Counted from the stretch's first letter, positions 8,788-18,972 are shown. The stretch: DNA of 64,000 nt from Lentilactobacillus diolivorans DSM 14421 (GCF_001434255.1 NZ_AZEY01000020.1:180028-244027); one strand, 5' to 3'. Notes: a model not told the origin generated them from the sequence alone. A program made the numbers and translations.

Positions 8788-10051
8788 CACTTACCTCCGA
8801 AGCCAACTCAGGAACCGTCATCGAACCGGCAGGTAGGACAATCACCGATGCATTTGACCCTTTTTGTTGAACGGCATCACTGAACGCTAATCGGAGATCA
8901 TGATAAGGTTTGAAATGAACATTTTTCATTTGTTCATCACTCAGGTCAGTAACCGCCCAAGTTGAGGCCCAGGTATCAATTTGAGCCATTTTGGCAGCTT
9001 TATGAAATCCCAGCTTCCAACTATGCTTAATTTTATTTAAAACCTGTTCAGGTTCTTTTTCTGAACTCAGCAGATCATAAAATGGCTTGGGACCAATCCC
9101 GGTCCGACATTTGGCAACCAAAATTTCAATACCGCCCTTATTCAATGCTAATTTGCCGTTATCAAGCGCCTTTTGTGATTGGTAAAGGTCGACATCCATT
9201 GGGTATGGTGCTACTGAAATCACAATATCGGCTTTTTGCGGAATCTTAACCCCGTAAACTTCCTTAGCGTTATCAATTCCGGCGTAAAATGATTTGCTTA
9301 AATCCCCTGCTGTAACAGCGTAAATATCATGATGACTGTCGAGCACCATTTCAATTGCAAAAATATCGATTTTATTTAGGACTTGCATCGCATCCATCAT
9401 ATCTTCATGAACCGGATTTCCCTTTAATTTTAATGCCCGAGCCGAATCTTGCAGTGCCAGGTAATGGTTTTCTGAGATCGTTTCATACGACGCAACTCCC
9501 GGTAAAAATGACTTGCGCCCACCCGTATAGCCAGCAAAATAATGGGGCTCAATCGAACTAATTGGGACAACTTTGTGGGCATCAGCGACAATTTTATTGA
9601 TATACATTTTGGTGCCGTTCGATGAGTCACCGAGATACGCCATTGGATCGTGGCGGCTGTCATGGCAGTGCAGCCGGTGTTTGGCAACTAAATCTTCATA
9701 AATATCATCGCCAAAAATGAAGCGATACTCACTGTCAGTCGGCTCCCGATGAACGCCGGTTGCTACAATAAAGAAAATGTTCTTATCTTTAATCTTTGGA
9801 TAAATATGTTTTAAAACTTTGGCTGTTGGCGTTGGGCGAGTCCCATCATTTACAATGAAAACGACCTGTTCATCCGTGTCCATGAATTGATCAAAACTTT
9901 CATTATCAAAGGGATGATTCAATGCTGAATCAATCGCATCATCCCCATTAACAGCTTTGACCTTATTTGGATTAAAAACCCCAACTAACTGATTATCAGC
10001 AACATCGATGTGGAAACTATCACTTTGACCATAAGGAACTGTTACTTTCAA
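8774..10051 (-). CDS. larA: LarA, nickel-dependent 2-hydroxyacid racemase (lactate racemase family)
   Basis: LarA interconverts D- and L-lactate with the covalently bound Ni-pincer cofactor. In the 425-residue protein Lys180 (GGRKSFLPG) corresponds to the cofactor-bearing Lys184 of L. plantarum LarA, and His170 and His196 correspond to its His174 and His200, a constant offset of four. The start is a TTG with GAGGAG upstream. It lies 61 bases after citG with no clear terminator, so it may be co-transcribed with the citrate lyase genes. The family also contains malate and other hydroxyacid racemases, so a malate-related substrate should be kept in mind here. Confidence 0.92.
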   Translation of the reverse strand: MKVTVPYGQSDSFHIDVADNQLVGVFNPNKVKAVNGDDAIDSALNHPFDNESFDQFMDTDEQVVFIVNDGTRPTPTAKVLKHIYPKIKDKNIFFIVATGVHREPTDSEYRFIFGDDIYEDLVAKHRLHCHDSRHDPMAYLGDSSNGTKMYINKIVADAHKVVPISSIEPHYFAGYTGGRKSFLPGVASYETISENHYLALQDSARALKLKGNPVHEDMMDAMQVLNKIDIFAIEMVLDSHHDIYAVTAGDLSKSFYAGIDNAKEVYGVKIPQKADIVISVAPYPMDVDLYQSQKALDNGKLALNKGGIEILVAKCRTGIGPKPFYDLLSSEKEPEQVLNKIKHSWKLGFHKAAKMAQIDTWASTWAVTDLSDEQMKNVHFKPYHDLRLAFSDAVQQKGSNASVIVLPAGSMTVPELASEVSDEKA

Positions 10052-10112
10052 TTTGAAGATCTCCTCTCAAGTAAGTAGACGGTGCCAGCAAAATAAAATG
10101 CTTAGTCTCATT

Positions 10113-11012
10113 TTACACAATATTATGAGTACTGTTCACAGTATTTTCCTTAATTCCTAAGAAAATGGTTAATATTAACAAATCAGCTGACCCACCAAGA
10201 CTTAAGTGCTGCTGTTTAAAGGTTTGATTAAGCGCCAGCAGTTTTTGGTAACCATCAATCGTTTGACTACCGCCTAAGTCGAAATACCGTTGAACCTGCC
10301 TTCGAACCTGGTTTAAAATATTGGGATCTCCGGAACGTTTAATGAGATTGGAGTCATCGGCAAATTGAACAATTTTTAGCAGAGTATCCAACAATCGTTG
10401 ATTAATCGATCCGCTTCGTTCTTTTAAAAATGGATAGGCATGTTCAAAAACAGTTGGAAAGCCGGCAGCAGCTTCACCCCGAATACCAAGAAAACCATAT
10501 TTGATAAATTGTCTCTCCCCGGCCGTTAAATGATGTGAACTCGTTAAACCACTTCGATTAAAATCATGATCAATCAAATTAGCCAACATTTTCTGAATCA
10601 ATTTAGAAAGAGCGCTCAGTCTCGATCCGCCCTGTTTGAGTTGATAAGCTGTTGCTGTTAATAAAATCCCCAGTGAAAAGATCGCCCCCTTATGGGTATT
10701 GACCCCGCTAGTCGCCTTAAACATCACTCTTTCAGCCTCAATTCCTGCTGGACGAATCGCATCAAATAACTTGGTTAAATCAACGTCGTTGAACTGAAGA
10801 GCTGCCGCCACGCATTGCTCAAAATAAGGCCGTAAGCTTAGTACGCTATCAATAAACATGAACACGTTCATATCGGGATGAGTGCCATTATCAATCGGGT
10901 CAACCAATCCCGGCTTCGGATTTACCGACACTTCATAAAGCATTGATTCGAGAGCCATCGAAACAAGATGTTGTTGACAAACAACTGTCAATTTATTTGG
11001 CATTGGCGTCAT
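10113..11012 (-). CDS. citG: CitG, triphosphoribosyl-dephospho-CoA synthase
   Basis: CitG makes the prosthetic-group precursor of citrate lyase from ATP and dephospho-CoA. The 299-residue protein has the family features: an N-terminal YEVSVNPKPGLVDPIDNGTHPDMNVFMF segment (shown here by its ends, with the nucleotide-binding Pro/Gly turn) and GVNTHKGAIFSLG, the other signature. It overlaps citX by 20 bases. Starts at 11012 and 11003 are both possible, with GAGGTG lying just before. Here citG is a separate gene, not fused to citX as in some Gram-negatives. Confidence 0.93.
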   Translation of the reverse strand: MTPMPNKLTVVCQQHLVSMALESMLYEVSVNPKPGLVDPIDNGTHPDMNVFMFIDSVLSLRPYFEQCVAAALQFNDVDLTKLFDAIRPAGIEAERVMFKATSGVNTHKGAIFSLGILLTATAYQLKQGGSRLSALSKLIQKMLANLIDHDFNRSGLTSSHHLTAGERQFIKYGFLGIRGEAAAGFPTVFEHAYPFLKERSGSINQRLLDTLLKIVQFADDSNLIKRSGDPNILNQVRRQVQRYFDLGGSQTIDGYQKLLALNQTFKQQHLSLGGSADLLILTIFLGIKENTVNSTHNIV

Positions 11013-11565
11013 TCACCTCATTATTAGTTGAAAATTCTTTGTCAAATTGCTGTTGAATAAACGTCTGAAGTGTTGTAACCGAATGCCGTCGAGATCTGGC
11101 ACAGACCTTTGCAGGCCGCCCACAAATAAAACAGCGTCGGGCTGGAAAATTAAAATCAGAGCGGGAAATGGCAATTGGATTGCCATTACCAAAAACATCC
11201 ACGTCAAACAAACGGCCAATTCGATCGTGATCCTCAAAATCGACCGCCCATTTTTTAACCATCGTCGGGTCGCCGTTAACAATCAGAAATGCCTCATTAC
11301 CAGTTGATTTTTGCCACTTGGCAACTAGTTCGACTGTCGTAAAGTGACATTGTAATTCAGTTACGAGCCGGGTAAATCCCCGATCAAATAATTTAAGTAG
11401 TGCTGAATTATTTTTAATCGGTCCCGGAACATTTAACTTAATCGCCAAAATCGCTTGATCTGGATAATCGGATAGTAATTTTCGCTGGAAGGCAGCCCGT
11501 TCGTCCTTAGAATTTAAGATTGCAGCAATGTCTTGCTTTTCTCCGGTTGTAAATACTGAATTCAT
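10993..11565 (-). CDS. citX: CitX, apo-citrate lyase phosphoribosyl-dephospho-CoA transferase
   Basis: CitX attaches the phosphoribosyl-dephospho-CoA group to a serine of the acyl carrier subunit CitD. The 190-residue protein carries RRCFICGRPAKVCARSRRH near the C-terminus, the conserved Cys/Arg-rich family motif, and the GRLFDVDV segment. The ATG at 11565 sits 6 bases after AGGAGG; an upstream in-frame start lacks a ribosome site. A terminator-like hairpin lies between citF and citX, so citXG-lar may be expressed at a lower level than the lyase subunits. Confidence 0.92.
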   Translation of the reverse strand: MNSVFTTGEKQDIAAILNSKDERAAFQRKLLSDYPDQAILAIKLNVPGPIKNNSALLKLFDRGFTRLVTELQCHFTTVELVAKWQKSTGNEAFLIVNGDPTMVKKWAVDFEDHDRIGRLFDVDVFGNGNPIAISRSDFNFPARRCFICGRPAKVCARSRRHSVTTLQTFIQQQFDKEFSTNNEVNDANAK

Positions 11566-11615
11566 GAATTTCCTCCTCGTATTCGACAAAAGTAACCTGA
11601 ATTGTTCTATGTATT

Positions 11616-11650
11616 AAAAAGGGCCGGGATTATTTTCCCAACCCCTTTTG
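11616..11650 (-). terminator. Hairpin between citF and citX
   Basis: On the minus strand AAAAGGGGTTGGGA pairs with TCCCGGCCCTTTTT (G-T pairs allowed) around a short AT loop, and a T-run closes the 3' arm. It lies just after the citF stop. It may be a partial terminator that separates the lyase subunit genes from the maturation and lar genes. Confidence 0.6.
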
Positions 11651-11671
11651 TTTGATGCCAGTTATGGATAA

Positions 11672-13210
11672 TTAGTCTTTAACTTCATGAATGGCATCAA
11701 TAATTGAACCATCCCGATATTCAACAAGTGCAACGGTTCGATCAGTGAATTCCAATGGCTTTGGTTTACCAACTTTGGCTTCAGCCATCTTTTGCAATTC
11801 TTCAATGGTGTAAACCGGAACTCCAGGTAAATTGGCAAATGCCTCTTGGAGATCTTTTCGTCGTGGATTAATCGCAATCCCGTATTCGGTTACCAAAACA
11901 TCGACTGAATCACCTGGCGTTACATTAGTCGTTACCTTTGGCACAACCGTTGCGATTCGACCACGAACCAAAGGTGCTGAAATAATGGTCAGTTTGGCAG
12001 TTGCAGCATCTTGGTGACCACCAACAGCGCCACGAATGACCCCATCGGATCCGGTCATAACGTTGACATTGAAACCAGTATCAATCTCCAGTGCACTTAA
12101 AATTACAACATCCAATTGATCAACCATCGCACCCTTATTATCTGGATCCGCATACCAGGATGCGTCGATTTCCTGTTGATTGGGGTTGGTGTGCATTGAC
12201 TCAGCGGCCCCCTTATCAAAGTCTTGAACATCCATAACCCGGGAAACGAGTCCCTCATCAAGAAGATCAGTGGTTGGCTTGGTAATGCCACCCAAAGCAA
12301 ACGAAGCCTTAATTTTATTATCAATCATGGCCTGACGCAGATACCGGGTAACCGCTAAGGCCGCACCACCTGAACCAGTCTGGAATGAAAAGCCGTCTTT
12401 AAAGTATGGCGAATTAACAATCACGTCATTAACTGTTGAAGCGATCTTTAATTCTTTTGGATCTTTCGTAAATCGAGTTGCACCAGAACCAATCTTGTCA
12501 GGATCCCCAACTTTGTCGACTTTCACAACATAGTCAACCTGGGTCTGTTTAATTGAAGCTGGCGTATTGGGATAAGGCATGATGTTGTCAGTCAAGAGGA
12601 CAACCCGATCAGCATATTGGGCATCCATTAACGCATATCCGAGTGATCCAAAGACAGCGTCACCCTGCATCCCGTTGGCATTTCCCAACTTGTCAGCATT
12701 CGGAACACCTAAGAAGGCAACGTCGATTTTAATATCACCATGCTCAATCGCCCGAGCCCGGTTACCATGGGACCGGAAAATAACCGGGTTCTTTAAGCCG
12801 CCGTGTGAAACAAAGTCACCTAATGAGCCACGCATTCCCGAACTTGTAATATTCGTAATGGTGCCCTTTTTAATGGCTTCAATCACCATATCATTCATCA
12901 CACCAGTCAACGAGGAAGGTGCCAACGTGAGGTCCTTAATGCCCAAGTCAATGATAATTCGCATGACTTTATTGAATACAAAATCACCATTTCGGAAATG
13001 ATGATGAAATGAAATTGTCATCCCATCCTTAACCGTTTTTTTAACGACATCTTCAATCGAATCAACGACCTTATCATTACCGGTGGTAACATGAACCTTT
13101 GGCGCTACCCGCTGAATGTCCGGATGGCCGATATCAGTTGTTTCAAAATCTTTATAGTTTAATTTTTTCATCAAATCATCTGGTAACTCACGGTTTACAC
13201 TATTTTTCAA
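11672..13210 (-). CDS. citF: Citrate lyase alpha subunit (citrate:acetyl-ACP transferase)
   Basis: CitF swaps the acetyl group on the acyl carrier protein for citrate, forming citryl-ACP and acetate. The protein is 512 residues with the TTG start at 13210, which has AGGAGGGA upstream; the longer frame would begin inside the ribosome site itself. It overlaps citE by 11 bases. Recognisable segments are [34 protein letters not shown] and [13 protein letters not shown]. It acts in the cytosolic CitDEF complex. Confidence 0.96.
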   Translation of the reverse strand: MKNSVNRELPDDLMKKLNYKDFETTDIGHPDIQRVAPKVHVTTGNDKVVDSIEDVVKKTVKDGMTISFHHHFRNGDFVFNKVMRIIIDLGIKDLTLAPSSLTGVMNDMVIEAIKKGTITNITSSGMRGSLGDFVSHGGLKNPVIFRSHGNRARAIEHGDIKIDVAFLGVPNADKLGNANGMQGDAVFGSLGYALMDAQYADRVVLLTDNIMPYPNTPASIKQTQVDYVVKVDKVGDPDKIGSGATRFTKDPKELKIASTVNDVIVNSPYFKDGFSFQTGSGGAALAVTRYLRQAMIDNKIKASFALGGITKPTTDLLDEGLVSRVMDVQDFDKGAAESMHTNPNQQEIDASWYADPDNKGAMVDQLDVVILSALEIDTGFNVNVMTGSDGVIRGAVGGHQDAATAKLTIISAPLVRGRIATVVPKVTTNVTPGDSVDVLVTEYGIAINPRRKDLQEAFANLPGVPVYTIEELQKMAEAKVGKPKPLEFTDRTVALVEYRDGSIIDAIHEVKD

Positions 13211-14114
13211 TGTAATTTCCCTCCTCATCAAGTAAGTTGGATGCCTTGGCCAGCTTCATGACTCGTTGCGCCCGCATAACAACTGGTCGATCGACCATCT
13301 GACCATTCATTGAAATAACACCGGAACCCTTTCGACGAGCTTCTTCAATTGCGTTAATCACATTTTTGGCGTTTTCAATTTCTTTTTCAGTTGGTTCATA
13401 AACTTTGTTAACCATAGCAATTTGTCGTGGGTTAACTAATGACTTACCATCAAAACCAAGTTGGTGAATGTAACGCGTTTCACGATAAAAGCCTTCCGGA
13501 TCGTCCATATTTGTAAAGACGGTATCAAAGGCAGCAATCCCAGCAGCTCTGGCAGCGTGAAGGACCATGTTGCGTGCAAATTCAAGCTCGGCACCATCTG
13601 GATAACGATGCGTCTTCATATCTGTCGTGTAATCTTCAGCAGAAAGGGCAATCCCAATCATTCGATCAGAAGCAGCGGCAATTTCTGGCGCATTCAAAAC
13701 ACCCTTGGCACTTTCAATTGCGGCCATCAAGTGAGTTGATCCTTCTTCTCGCCCGAATTGTTTTTCGGCAGCAAGGACATCTTTTTCAAGATCCTCGATC
13801 ATCCCGGCATCCTCAGTCTTGGGCAGGCGAATGACGTCAACACCAGCCTTCACCATTGCCTTCACGTCATTAGCATAGTATGGCGTGTCAGAACCGTTAA
13901 CCCGAACAACCAGCTCAGCATTGCCATAGTCCTGTGTCTGCAAGGCTTCATAGACCAAATCTCTGGCAGCATCCTTTTCTGCCATTGAAACGGCATCTTC
14001 CAAGTCAAACATGATTGAATCAGCGCCATAAATCCCGGCATCCTTAACCATTGCCGGGTTATTACCTGGCACAAACATCATTGTTCTTCTTAAACGTTCA
14101 CCATTATCAGCCAT
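13200..14114 (-). CDS. citE: Citrate lyase beta subunit (citryl-ACP lyase)
   Basis: CitE cleaves citryl-ACP to oxaloacetate and acetyl-ACP. It is a 304-residue TIM-barrel protein. It shows [23 protein letters not shown] (Mg-binding acidic residues), VVRVNG and an [15 protein letters not shown] segment with the metal-binding Glu. The ATG at 14114 follows GGGAGG by ten bases and lies two bases after the citD stop, typical of tightly coupled subunits. Confidence 0.96.
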   Translation of the reverse strand: MADNGERLRRTMMFVPGNNPAMVKDAGIYGADSIMFDLEDAVSMAEKDAARDLVYEALQTQDYGNAELVVRVNGSDTPYYANDVKAMVKAGVDVIRLPKTEDAGMIEDLEKDVLAAEKQFGREEGSTHLMAAIESAKGVLNAPEIAAASDRMIGIALSAEDYTTDMKTHRYPDGAELEFARNMVLHAARAAGIAAFDTVFTNMDDPEGFYRETRYIHQLGFDGKSLVNPRQIAMVNKVYEPTEKEIENAKNVINAIEEARRKGSGVISMNGQMVDRPVVMRAQRVMKLAKASNLLDEEGNYIEK

Positions 14115-14116
14115 TT

Positions 14117-14410
14117 TTACAATACCTCCCATGCTGGTTGATCAGCGGTCTTTAATGCCCGTTGTGCAACCGCAATTGTCCGAGCTTTAATGACACAGTC
14201 AAGGGCACCTTTATCCACGGCTTTCACCTTTGCATTGTCAATGTCAAACTTCTTCAAGGTTTCAGTAATGACTGATTCAATTTGATCCCCAAACTGTTTT
14301 TTTACATCCGATTCCAAATCAATTTGAATCCCGTCATTACCCTTTGAGAGCATGATTTGGATATCTGATGATTCTAAAGTACCTGCAACAGCAGTTTGCT
14401 TAATTTCCAT
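14117..14410 (-). CDS. citD: Citrate lyase acyl carrier protein (gamma subunit)
   Basis: CitD carries the 2'-(5''-phosphoribosyl)-3'-dephospho-CoA arm of citrate lyase. The protein has 97 residues when begun at the ATG at 14410; then the modified serine is Ser14 in AGTLESSD, as in other CitD proteins. This supports that start over a TTG one codon upstream. It overlaps the end of citC by 11 bases. Confidence 0.95.
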   Translation of the reverse strand: MEIKQTAVAGTLESSDIQIMLSKGNDGIQIDLESDVKKQFGDQIESVITETLKKFDIDNAKVKAVDKGALDCVIKARTIAVAQRALKTADQPAWEVL

Positions 14411-15458
14411 CAATATTCATTCCTTTCTTAATTCGCGACTGAAGTATTCCCAAATGATCCTTAATAAATTGATAAGTTGAAGTTGGCAACGAATCCTTGA
14501 CTTTAGTAACATCACCTTCTTGAATGGCCCTTCTAACATTAGTCGCAGTGATATATTGGCCAGACTCATTTTTATTTCGCTGAATTTCTTTAACATTAAC
14601 TTTTGGCGGTAATTCCTTTAATAACGTTTGATTATAGATGTTGGTTGTTTTAGAAAGCGGCTCGGTTCCGACATAACGCGTCCCGATGTGAAGAGCCGGC
14701 GCAATTTGATCTCGAAAAATCCGCGCATCCATCATCGTTTGATACGTGACGTTATTCACATTGCTTGGCAGGAAGTAAGATGGAAAGGTCGCATAACTCA
14801 CCATGTAGGCCCCACCATCAACGACCATCACATTTTGTAAGTCGGAAAGCCCCTCCTTCACTAGTTTAACTCTTTCTTGAGTGGTGAACAGAGAAGCATC
14901 TGTACTGACAACAAAAACATAAACCCAATCACTTTCTTTAGCCGCCGATTCAACTAAAAATCGATGACCATTCGTAAACGGATTGGCATTCATGACAATT
15001 CCAGCAATTTTTTGACGATCCGGCTGATCAATCTTAGGGAGCTCAGCTAAATAATCTGTTAGATTCGGACTGCCCGTTTCGAGGAATGCTGCCAGCTCAG
15101 TGTGGGCTAATTCCGTGAAGCCTAAATGTTGAAAGCTTTCAGAATACTTCAATTTGGTAAAAACCAGAATATGAAAGACCTGATCCTGATAAAGCCGGCT
15201 GGTAAGCGCATTAATAATCGCATTAAATCGACTCCCTTGCGTGACACCCTTATTGCAGACGCCAATGTATTTCAAGACATTCCCAGAAGCTGATCCGGTA
15301 CCAACCAGCTGATCACCATCATACATACCGAGGGTAAAATCAATCGCGTCAACTTCTTTATCGCTGAAGTCGGCAATCCCCAGCGACTTCATGAACGTCA
15401 TCCATTCAGCACGTTTTTTCTTATCATGTAAGTTTAGTTGAATAATCGATTCATACAT
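14400..15458 (-). CDS. citC: CitC, [citrate (pro-3S)-lyase] ligase
   Basis: CitC acetylates the thiol of the citrate lyase prosthetic group using ATP and acetate, switching the enzyme on. The 352-residue protein has an N-terminal GNAT-like domain and a C-terminal nucleotidyltransferase domain with MNANPFTNGHRFLVE, the HxGH-like site, and TATNVRRAIQEGD near the C-terminus, the ISxSxVR-type motif. It lies 18 bases after citM and overlaps citD. Confidence 0.95.
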   Translation of the reverse strand: MYESIIQLNLHDKKKRAEWMTFMKSLGIADFSDKEVDAIDFTLGMYDGDQLVGTGSASGNVLKYIGVCNKGVTQGSRFNAIINALTSRLYQDQVFHILVFTKLKYSESFQHLGFTELAHTELAAFLETGSPNLTDYLAELPKIDQPDRQKIAGIVMNANPFTNGHRFLVESAAKESDWVYVFVVSTDASLFTTQERVKLVKEGLSDLQNVMVVDGGAYMVSYATFPSYFLPSNVNNVTYQTMMDARIFRDQIAPALHIGTRYVGTEPLSKTTNIYNQTLLKELPPKVNVKEIQRNKNESGQYITATNVRRAIQEGDVTKVKDSLPTSTYQFIKDHLGILQSRIKKGMNIDGN

Positions 15459-15476
15459 CCAACAAACAACCTCCCA

Positions 15477-16655
15477 TTAAACTAATTCGGGGTTCTGTTC
15501 CTGCTCACTGGCATACTTAATCAAAGCGGCACTGACCGTATCGACAACGCCTTTATCAAAGACACCTGGAATTATTTTTTCGGCAGTCGGTTTAGTAATC
15601 ATCCCTGCCAGTGCATTCGCAACAACCGTCTGCAGTTCATAACCAACATGATTAATGCCGGCCGCAAGAAGTCCTCTAAACAATCCTGGAAAGACGAGGA
15701 TGTTATTAACTTGGTTAGGATATTGACTTGAGCCAGTGGCAATAATTTTGGCACCAGCTTTTTTAGCATCCTCGGGATCAATCTCCGGATCTGGATTGGC
15801 AAGCGCAAAGATAATTGGCGAATCAGCCATCTTATTAACATCCGCAGTCGTCATCAAGTTGGCATCAGATAACCCAATGAAGGCATCCTGATTAGCGATC
15901 ACATCGGTCAATTGCTTGTCTTTTAGATCAGCTGTCACATTTAGTTTAGCGGCCATGTCAGTTTGATAAGCATTGTAGCGATTATCATGAGCAGTGACAA
16001 CGCCAAACTTATCGACTAAGGTTAAATTCTTAATGCCGGCTTCAAATAACAACTTGGCAGTGGCCAAACCAGAAGCCCCAACACCATTAATAACAACTTT
16101 CAATGAATTTAATGATTTCCCAGCTACTTTGGCGGCGTTAATCAAACCTGCCAAAACAACGATTGCCGTTCCTTCTTGATCATCATGGTAAACAGGGATA
16201 TTAAGTTCATCTGAAAGCTTTTGCTCAATTTCAAAACATCGTGGCGCCGCAATATCTTCCAAATGAATTCCGGCAAACGAACCGGAAATATTTTTCACGG
16301 TCGAAACAAAATCGTCAACGGGAACTTGGGCAACCGACAATGGAATTGCATTGATTCCAGCTAAATCTTTGTACAAAAGCGCTTTGCCTTCAATAACCGG
16401 AAGACCACCCGCGGGGCCAATGTTGCCAAGGCCTAAAACGGCAGTCCCATCTGTGATTAAAGCAACCAATTTACCGCTCATAGTATACCGGTTCTTCAAC
16501 TCAGGATGGTTGGCAATTAACTTTGAAAGAATTGCAACGCCAGGTGTGTAAGCTTTTCCCAAATCTTTGCGATCAGAAACGGATAGTTCGGATTGAATAT
16601 CCAAAACACCCGTATGCAGTTCGTGAAGTCTTAAAATATCTTCTCTTTCATTCAT
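15477..16655 (-). CDS. citM: Malic-enzyme-family oxaloacetate decarboxylase (CitM type)
   Basis: A 392-residue malic enzyme family protein. KAYTPGVA, the metal/substrate segment IHLEDIAAPRCFEIE, YHDDQEGTA and the nucleotide-binding GVGASGLATAKLL are clear. In Weissella paramesenteroides the homologous gene in the cit operon encodes a soluble oxaloacetate decarboxylase that feeds pyruvate, so that role fits best here. Ordinary NAD malic enzyme activity cannot be excluded. It is the first gene of the cit operon, behind a promoter overlapped by two repeated AT-rich boxes. Confidence 0.88.
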   Translation of the reverse strand: MNEREDILRLHELHTGVLDIQSELSVSDRKDLGKAYTPGVAILSKLIANHPELKNRYTMSGKLVALITDGTAVLGLGNIGPAGGLPVIEGKALLYKDLAGINAIPLSVAQVPVDDFVSTVKNISGSFAGIHLEDIAAPRCFEIEQKLSDELNIPVYHDDQEGTAIVVLAGLINAAKVAGKSLNSLKVVINGVGASGLATAKLLFEAGIKNLTLVDKFGVVTAHDNRYNAYQTDMAAKLNVTADLKDKQLTDVIANQDAFIGLSDANLMTTADVNKMADSPIIFALANPDPEIDPEDAKKAGAKIIATGSSQYPNQVNNILVFPGLFRGLLAAGINHVGYELQTVVANALAGMITKPTAEKIIPGVFDKGVVDTVSAALIKYASEQEQNPELV

Positions 16656-16720
16656 ATATTTTTTCTCCCTTTAATTCACCAAATTGACTGATGATTCATT
16701 TCAATTGAAACTACACTCAT

Positions 16721-16773
16721 AGTTTACTGCATCTTTTTATATTTTTCAAATTACATGGGATATTTTTATATTT
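16721..16773 (-). promoter_or_regulatory. cit operon promoter and two AT-rich operator-like repeats
   Basis: Reading the minus strand, TTGAAA (16744-16749), a 17-base spacer and TAAACT (16721-16726) make a reasonable sigma-A promoter for citM. The 11-mer TTTTTATATTT occurs on the + strand at 16734-16744 and again at 16763-16773, 29 bases apart, covering the -35 region and the DNA upstream. CitI of Weissella binds AT-rich sites in this position, so these are candidate CitI sites. Confidence 0.55.
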
Positions 16774-16815
16774 GTAAAAGAGTAGGTCGCATTAGTTGAA
16801 TAATTTAAAGTGTGC

Positions 16816-16843
16816 TTTCATTTTTAAAAAGCTGTGCTATAAT
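16816..16843 (+). promoter_or_regulatory. Promoter of citI
   Basis: TTTCAT (16816-16821), a 16-base spacer and a perfect TATAAT (16838-16843) point toward citI. The resulting leader would be about 300 bases and would include the repeat at 16934-17091. I see no gene in this leader. Confidence 0.5.
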
Positions 16844-16933
16844 ATATTCAATGATTTTAAGATGCCTCGTACCTGGTGAGCTAACCCGACTTAAGGCAAC
16901 GTAACCCTTCCCGCAATATCGTCACGGATAATC

Positions 16934-17091
16934 GAGAGTGGGACGAAAGGCGGTTAACTTCCAGAGCGTAATCGGATTATCCGAATATTCCGGGCTTGAA
17001 TGTTTGGATAATTCGGTTACGCGGCAGGAAGTTGCCTTTTGGCGCACGTTTTCTCTTGGTAATAATTGTGATTACACAAATGGGGCTGGGA
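16934..17091. repeat. Intergenic repeat, long copy, in the citI leader
   Basis: Starts with GAGAGTGGGACGAAAG and ends with GGGGCTGGGA, as at 676-771, and shares GTTGCCTTTTGG and GGTAATAATtGTGATTA. Between the shared ends is a long imperfect hairpin (about 16956-17033) pairing AACTTCC, GCGTAA and a CCGAAT segment with their complements. The short copy lacks most of this stem. Confidence 0.75.
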
Positions 17092-17150
17092 TCCTGGCAA
17101 AGTCGAGAGATACCCGTTACTCCCACACACAATAATGGAGGAAACAACCC

Positions 17151-18116
17151 ATGAACGATGTTAAACATCAAGAATTTCTGGCAAATATTGCTCAAGATTT
17201 TTATATTTCAAAAATGACCGTAACTGAACTATCCCAAAAATACGATCTTAGCCGCTACCTGATTAATAAATCATTGGATGAAGCTTTATCATCCGGATTA
17301 GTTAAGATAAGTGTGGCAACACCAATTACCCGAAATCTCGAATTGGAAATGCGATTTAAGAAAGAATTTGGTATCCGAGACGCTTTCATTATCAAAGATT
17401 CCGACACGCCTAATGACAACAATGAAAATATTATCGAATATGCCGCTGAAGAAATTCAGAATCTAATTCGTAAAAGCCGAGTGGTGGGGCTCACATGGGG
17501 TGATACTGTTTTAAGCACTATTGCTCATTTTCAAACCCAGTTCAAGGATGATGTTGTCTTTACGCAATTTGTTGGTGATAACATGAAATACAATTCATTA
17601 TCTGGTGCCACCCCCATTGTGGAAAAAGCGGCAACAAAGTTTGGTGCCCCATATCTAACCATGCCTGGACCACTTTATATCATGAATAATGATGCCCGAA
17701 TTGCCTTGCAAAAGGAACCTGCGCTATTCCCGGCATTTAATACCGCATCTCGAATGGATCTTTTATTTACCGGAATCGGAACCTTATCATCCGTCGATAC
17801 CATTCCGGTTTGGAAACAACATCAGGCTGAGATCTTTAAAGGTGTTGACCTTGAGCAAGTTGCCGGGATGCTCTATGGCCGACCATATGATATTAATGGC
17901 AACATTCTTAACATGACCGATGACAAGACATTTGGTATTTCGGTGGACAATATTATGACCACCACCCATCGAATCGGAATTGTTAAAAGTAAGTTCAAAG
18001 CGCGAGCACTATTAGGTGCTCTTCGTGGCCAATTGCTTACAGAGGTCGTCACAAATGAAGCCGTTGCCAACCGAGTGCTACTCGAAGAAAACGAGAATCC
18101 TGTCATCGCCCAGTAA
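17151..18116 (+). CDS. citI: SorC-family transcriptional regulator of the citrate genes
   Basis: A 321-residue SorC/DeoR-type regulator. The N-terminal helix-turn-helix is at about residues 22-45 (MTVTELSQKYDLSRYLINKSL), here cited by position, and the rest is the sugar-binding-like effector domain with GLTWGDTV and TMPGPLYIMN. It is divergent from citM-citCDEF. The arrangement and family match CitI of Weissella paramesenteroides, an activator that responds to citrate. The ATG has GGAGG upstream. Confidence 0.9.
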   Translation: MNDVKHQEFLANIAQDFYISKMTVTELSQKYDLSRYLINKSLDEALSSGLVKISVATPITRNLELEMRFKKEFGIRDAFIIKDSDTPNDNNENIIEYAAEEIQNLIRKSRVVGLTWGDTVLSTIAHFQTQFKDDVVFTQFVGDNMKYNSLSGATPIVEKAATKFGAPYLTMPGPLYIMNNDARIALQKEPALFPAFNTASRMDLLFTGIGTLSSVDTIPVWKQHQAEIFKGVDLEQVAGMLYGRPYDINGNILNMTDDKTFGISVDNIMTTTHRIGIVKSKFKARALLGALRGQLLTEVVTNEAVANRVLLEENENPVIAQ

Positions 18117-18171
18117 TCATTGTTGGTTATTAAATCATGCTGCAGATTCTTAGCCGCGTAGGCTGTAAGCA

Positions 18172-18972
18172 TTACCGAGCTGGCGGGAGATGATTCTGTT
18201 TTAAGAATTTCAAAGCCAACTTTAAAAAATCGACTGGTTGTTCGGCCATGACCAAGTGACCGGCATTGGCAATTATCTTAGCCGATGCCCGTTTGGCAAT
18301 TTTGGCAGTGGTTGCCGCAAAATTCGGATCAAAATAAGGTGACTGTTCACCTGCTACAATCAATAAAGGTCGGTTCAGTTCTAAAATGATATCCCGCCAA
18401 TCCTGAAATGCATGATCCACTAATAATGGATAGTTAATTTCCGGGTTGTAGGGATATTTTTTTGCAGCAGCTTTCATATCCGCAAACACATCATCGTTAA
18501 TTTTATGAACAGCTGCCTTGCCAAACGGAAATTTGAGATAATCCGGAAAGCTCGACCAATCCAGAGACTTGAATCCGAATTGCCAAGTCTCATCACTAAT
18601 CATTTTAGGGCTTTGATCAATGTCAATAATGGTCAAAAAACGGTCATCGCCAAACAATGAGATGTAGGCAAACAGAGTTGCGGCCCCCATTGAATTGCCA
18701 ATTCCGATTACTTTGTCGATAGCTAGTGAATCAAGCAGCTCTTTAATATCGATAGCATGACGACTCATCCGGCGGCCCCTAATGGTATGCTCAGAGGCTC
18801 CCTGATTTCTGGCATCAACATTAATGACTCGAAAATGATGACTCAATAGTGGTGAAATAATTGGTTCAAATACTTCTTTATAGCCACCAATCCCAGACAA
18901 AAGAAGAATGGTGGGGCCTTCACCTTGATCAGTGTAATCAAGTGCGACATGGTCACTAGTTGTAAATTTCAT
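18172..18972 (-). CDS. Alpha/beta-hydrolase
   Basis: A 266-residue alpha/beta-hydrolase fold protein. The nucleophile elbow is GNSMG (Ser at about residue 94), the oxyanion stretch is LLLSGIGGYKEVF, and the catalytic His is in NAGHLVMAEQP near the C-terminus, with an Asp in the preceding strand region. It faces citI tail to tail (55 bases apart) and lies after the DASS transporter gene. The family covers esterases and lactonases; the substrate is unknown. Confidence 0.85.
   Translation of the reverse strand: MKFTTSDHVALDYTDQGEGPTILLLSGIGGYKEVFEPIISPLLSHHFRVINVDARNQGASEHTIRGRRMSRHAIDIKELLDSLAIDKVIGIGNSMGAATLFAYISLFGDDRFLTIIDIDQSPKMISDETWQFGFKSLDWSSFPDYLKFPFGKAAVHKINDDVFADMKAAAKKYPYNPEINYPLLVDHAFQDWRDIILELNRPLLIVAGEQSPYFDPNFAATTAKIAKRASAKIIANAGHLVMAEQPVDFLKLALKFLKQNHLPPAR

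Noticed and set aside
16860..16925. tRNA-like or small RNA segment in the citI leader
   Set aside because: It is GC-richer than its surroundings but does not fold into a cloverleaf and has no T-arm consensus.
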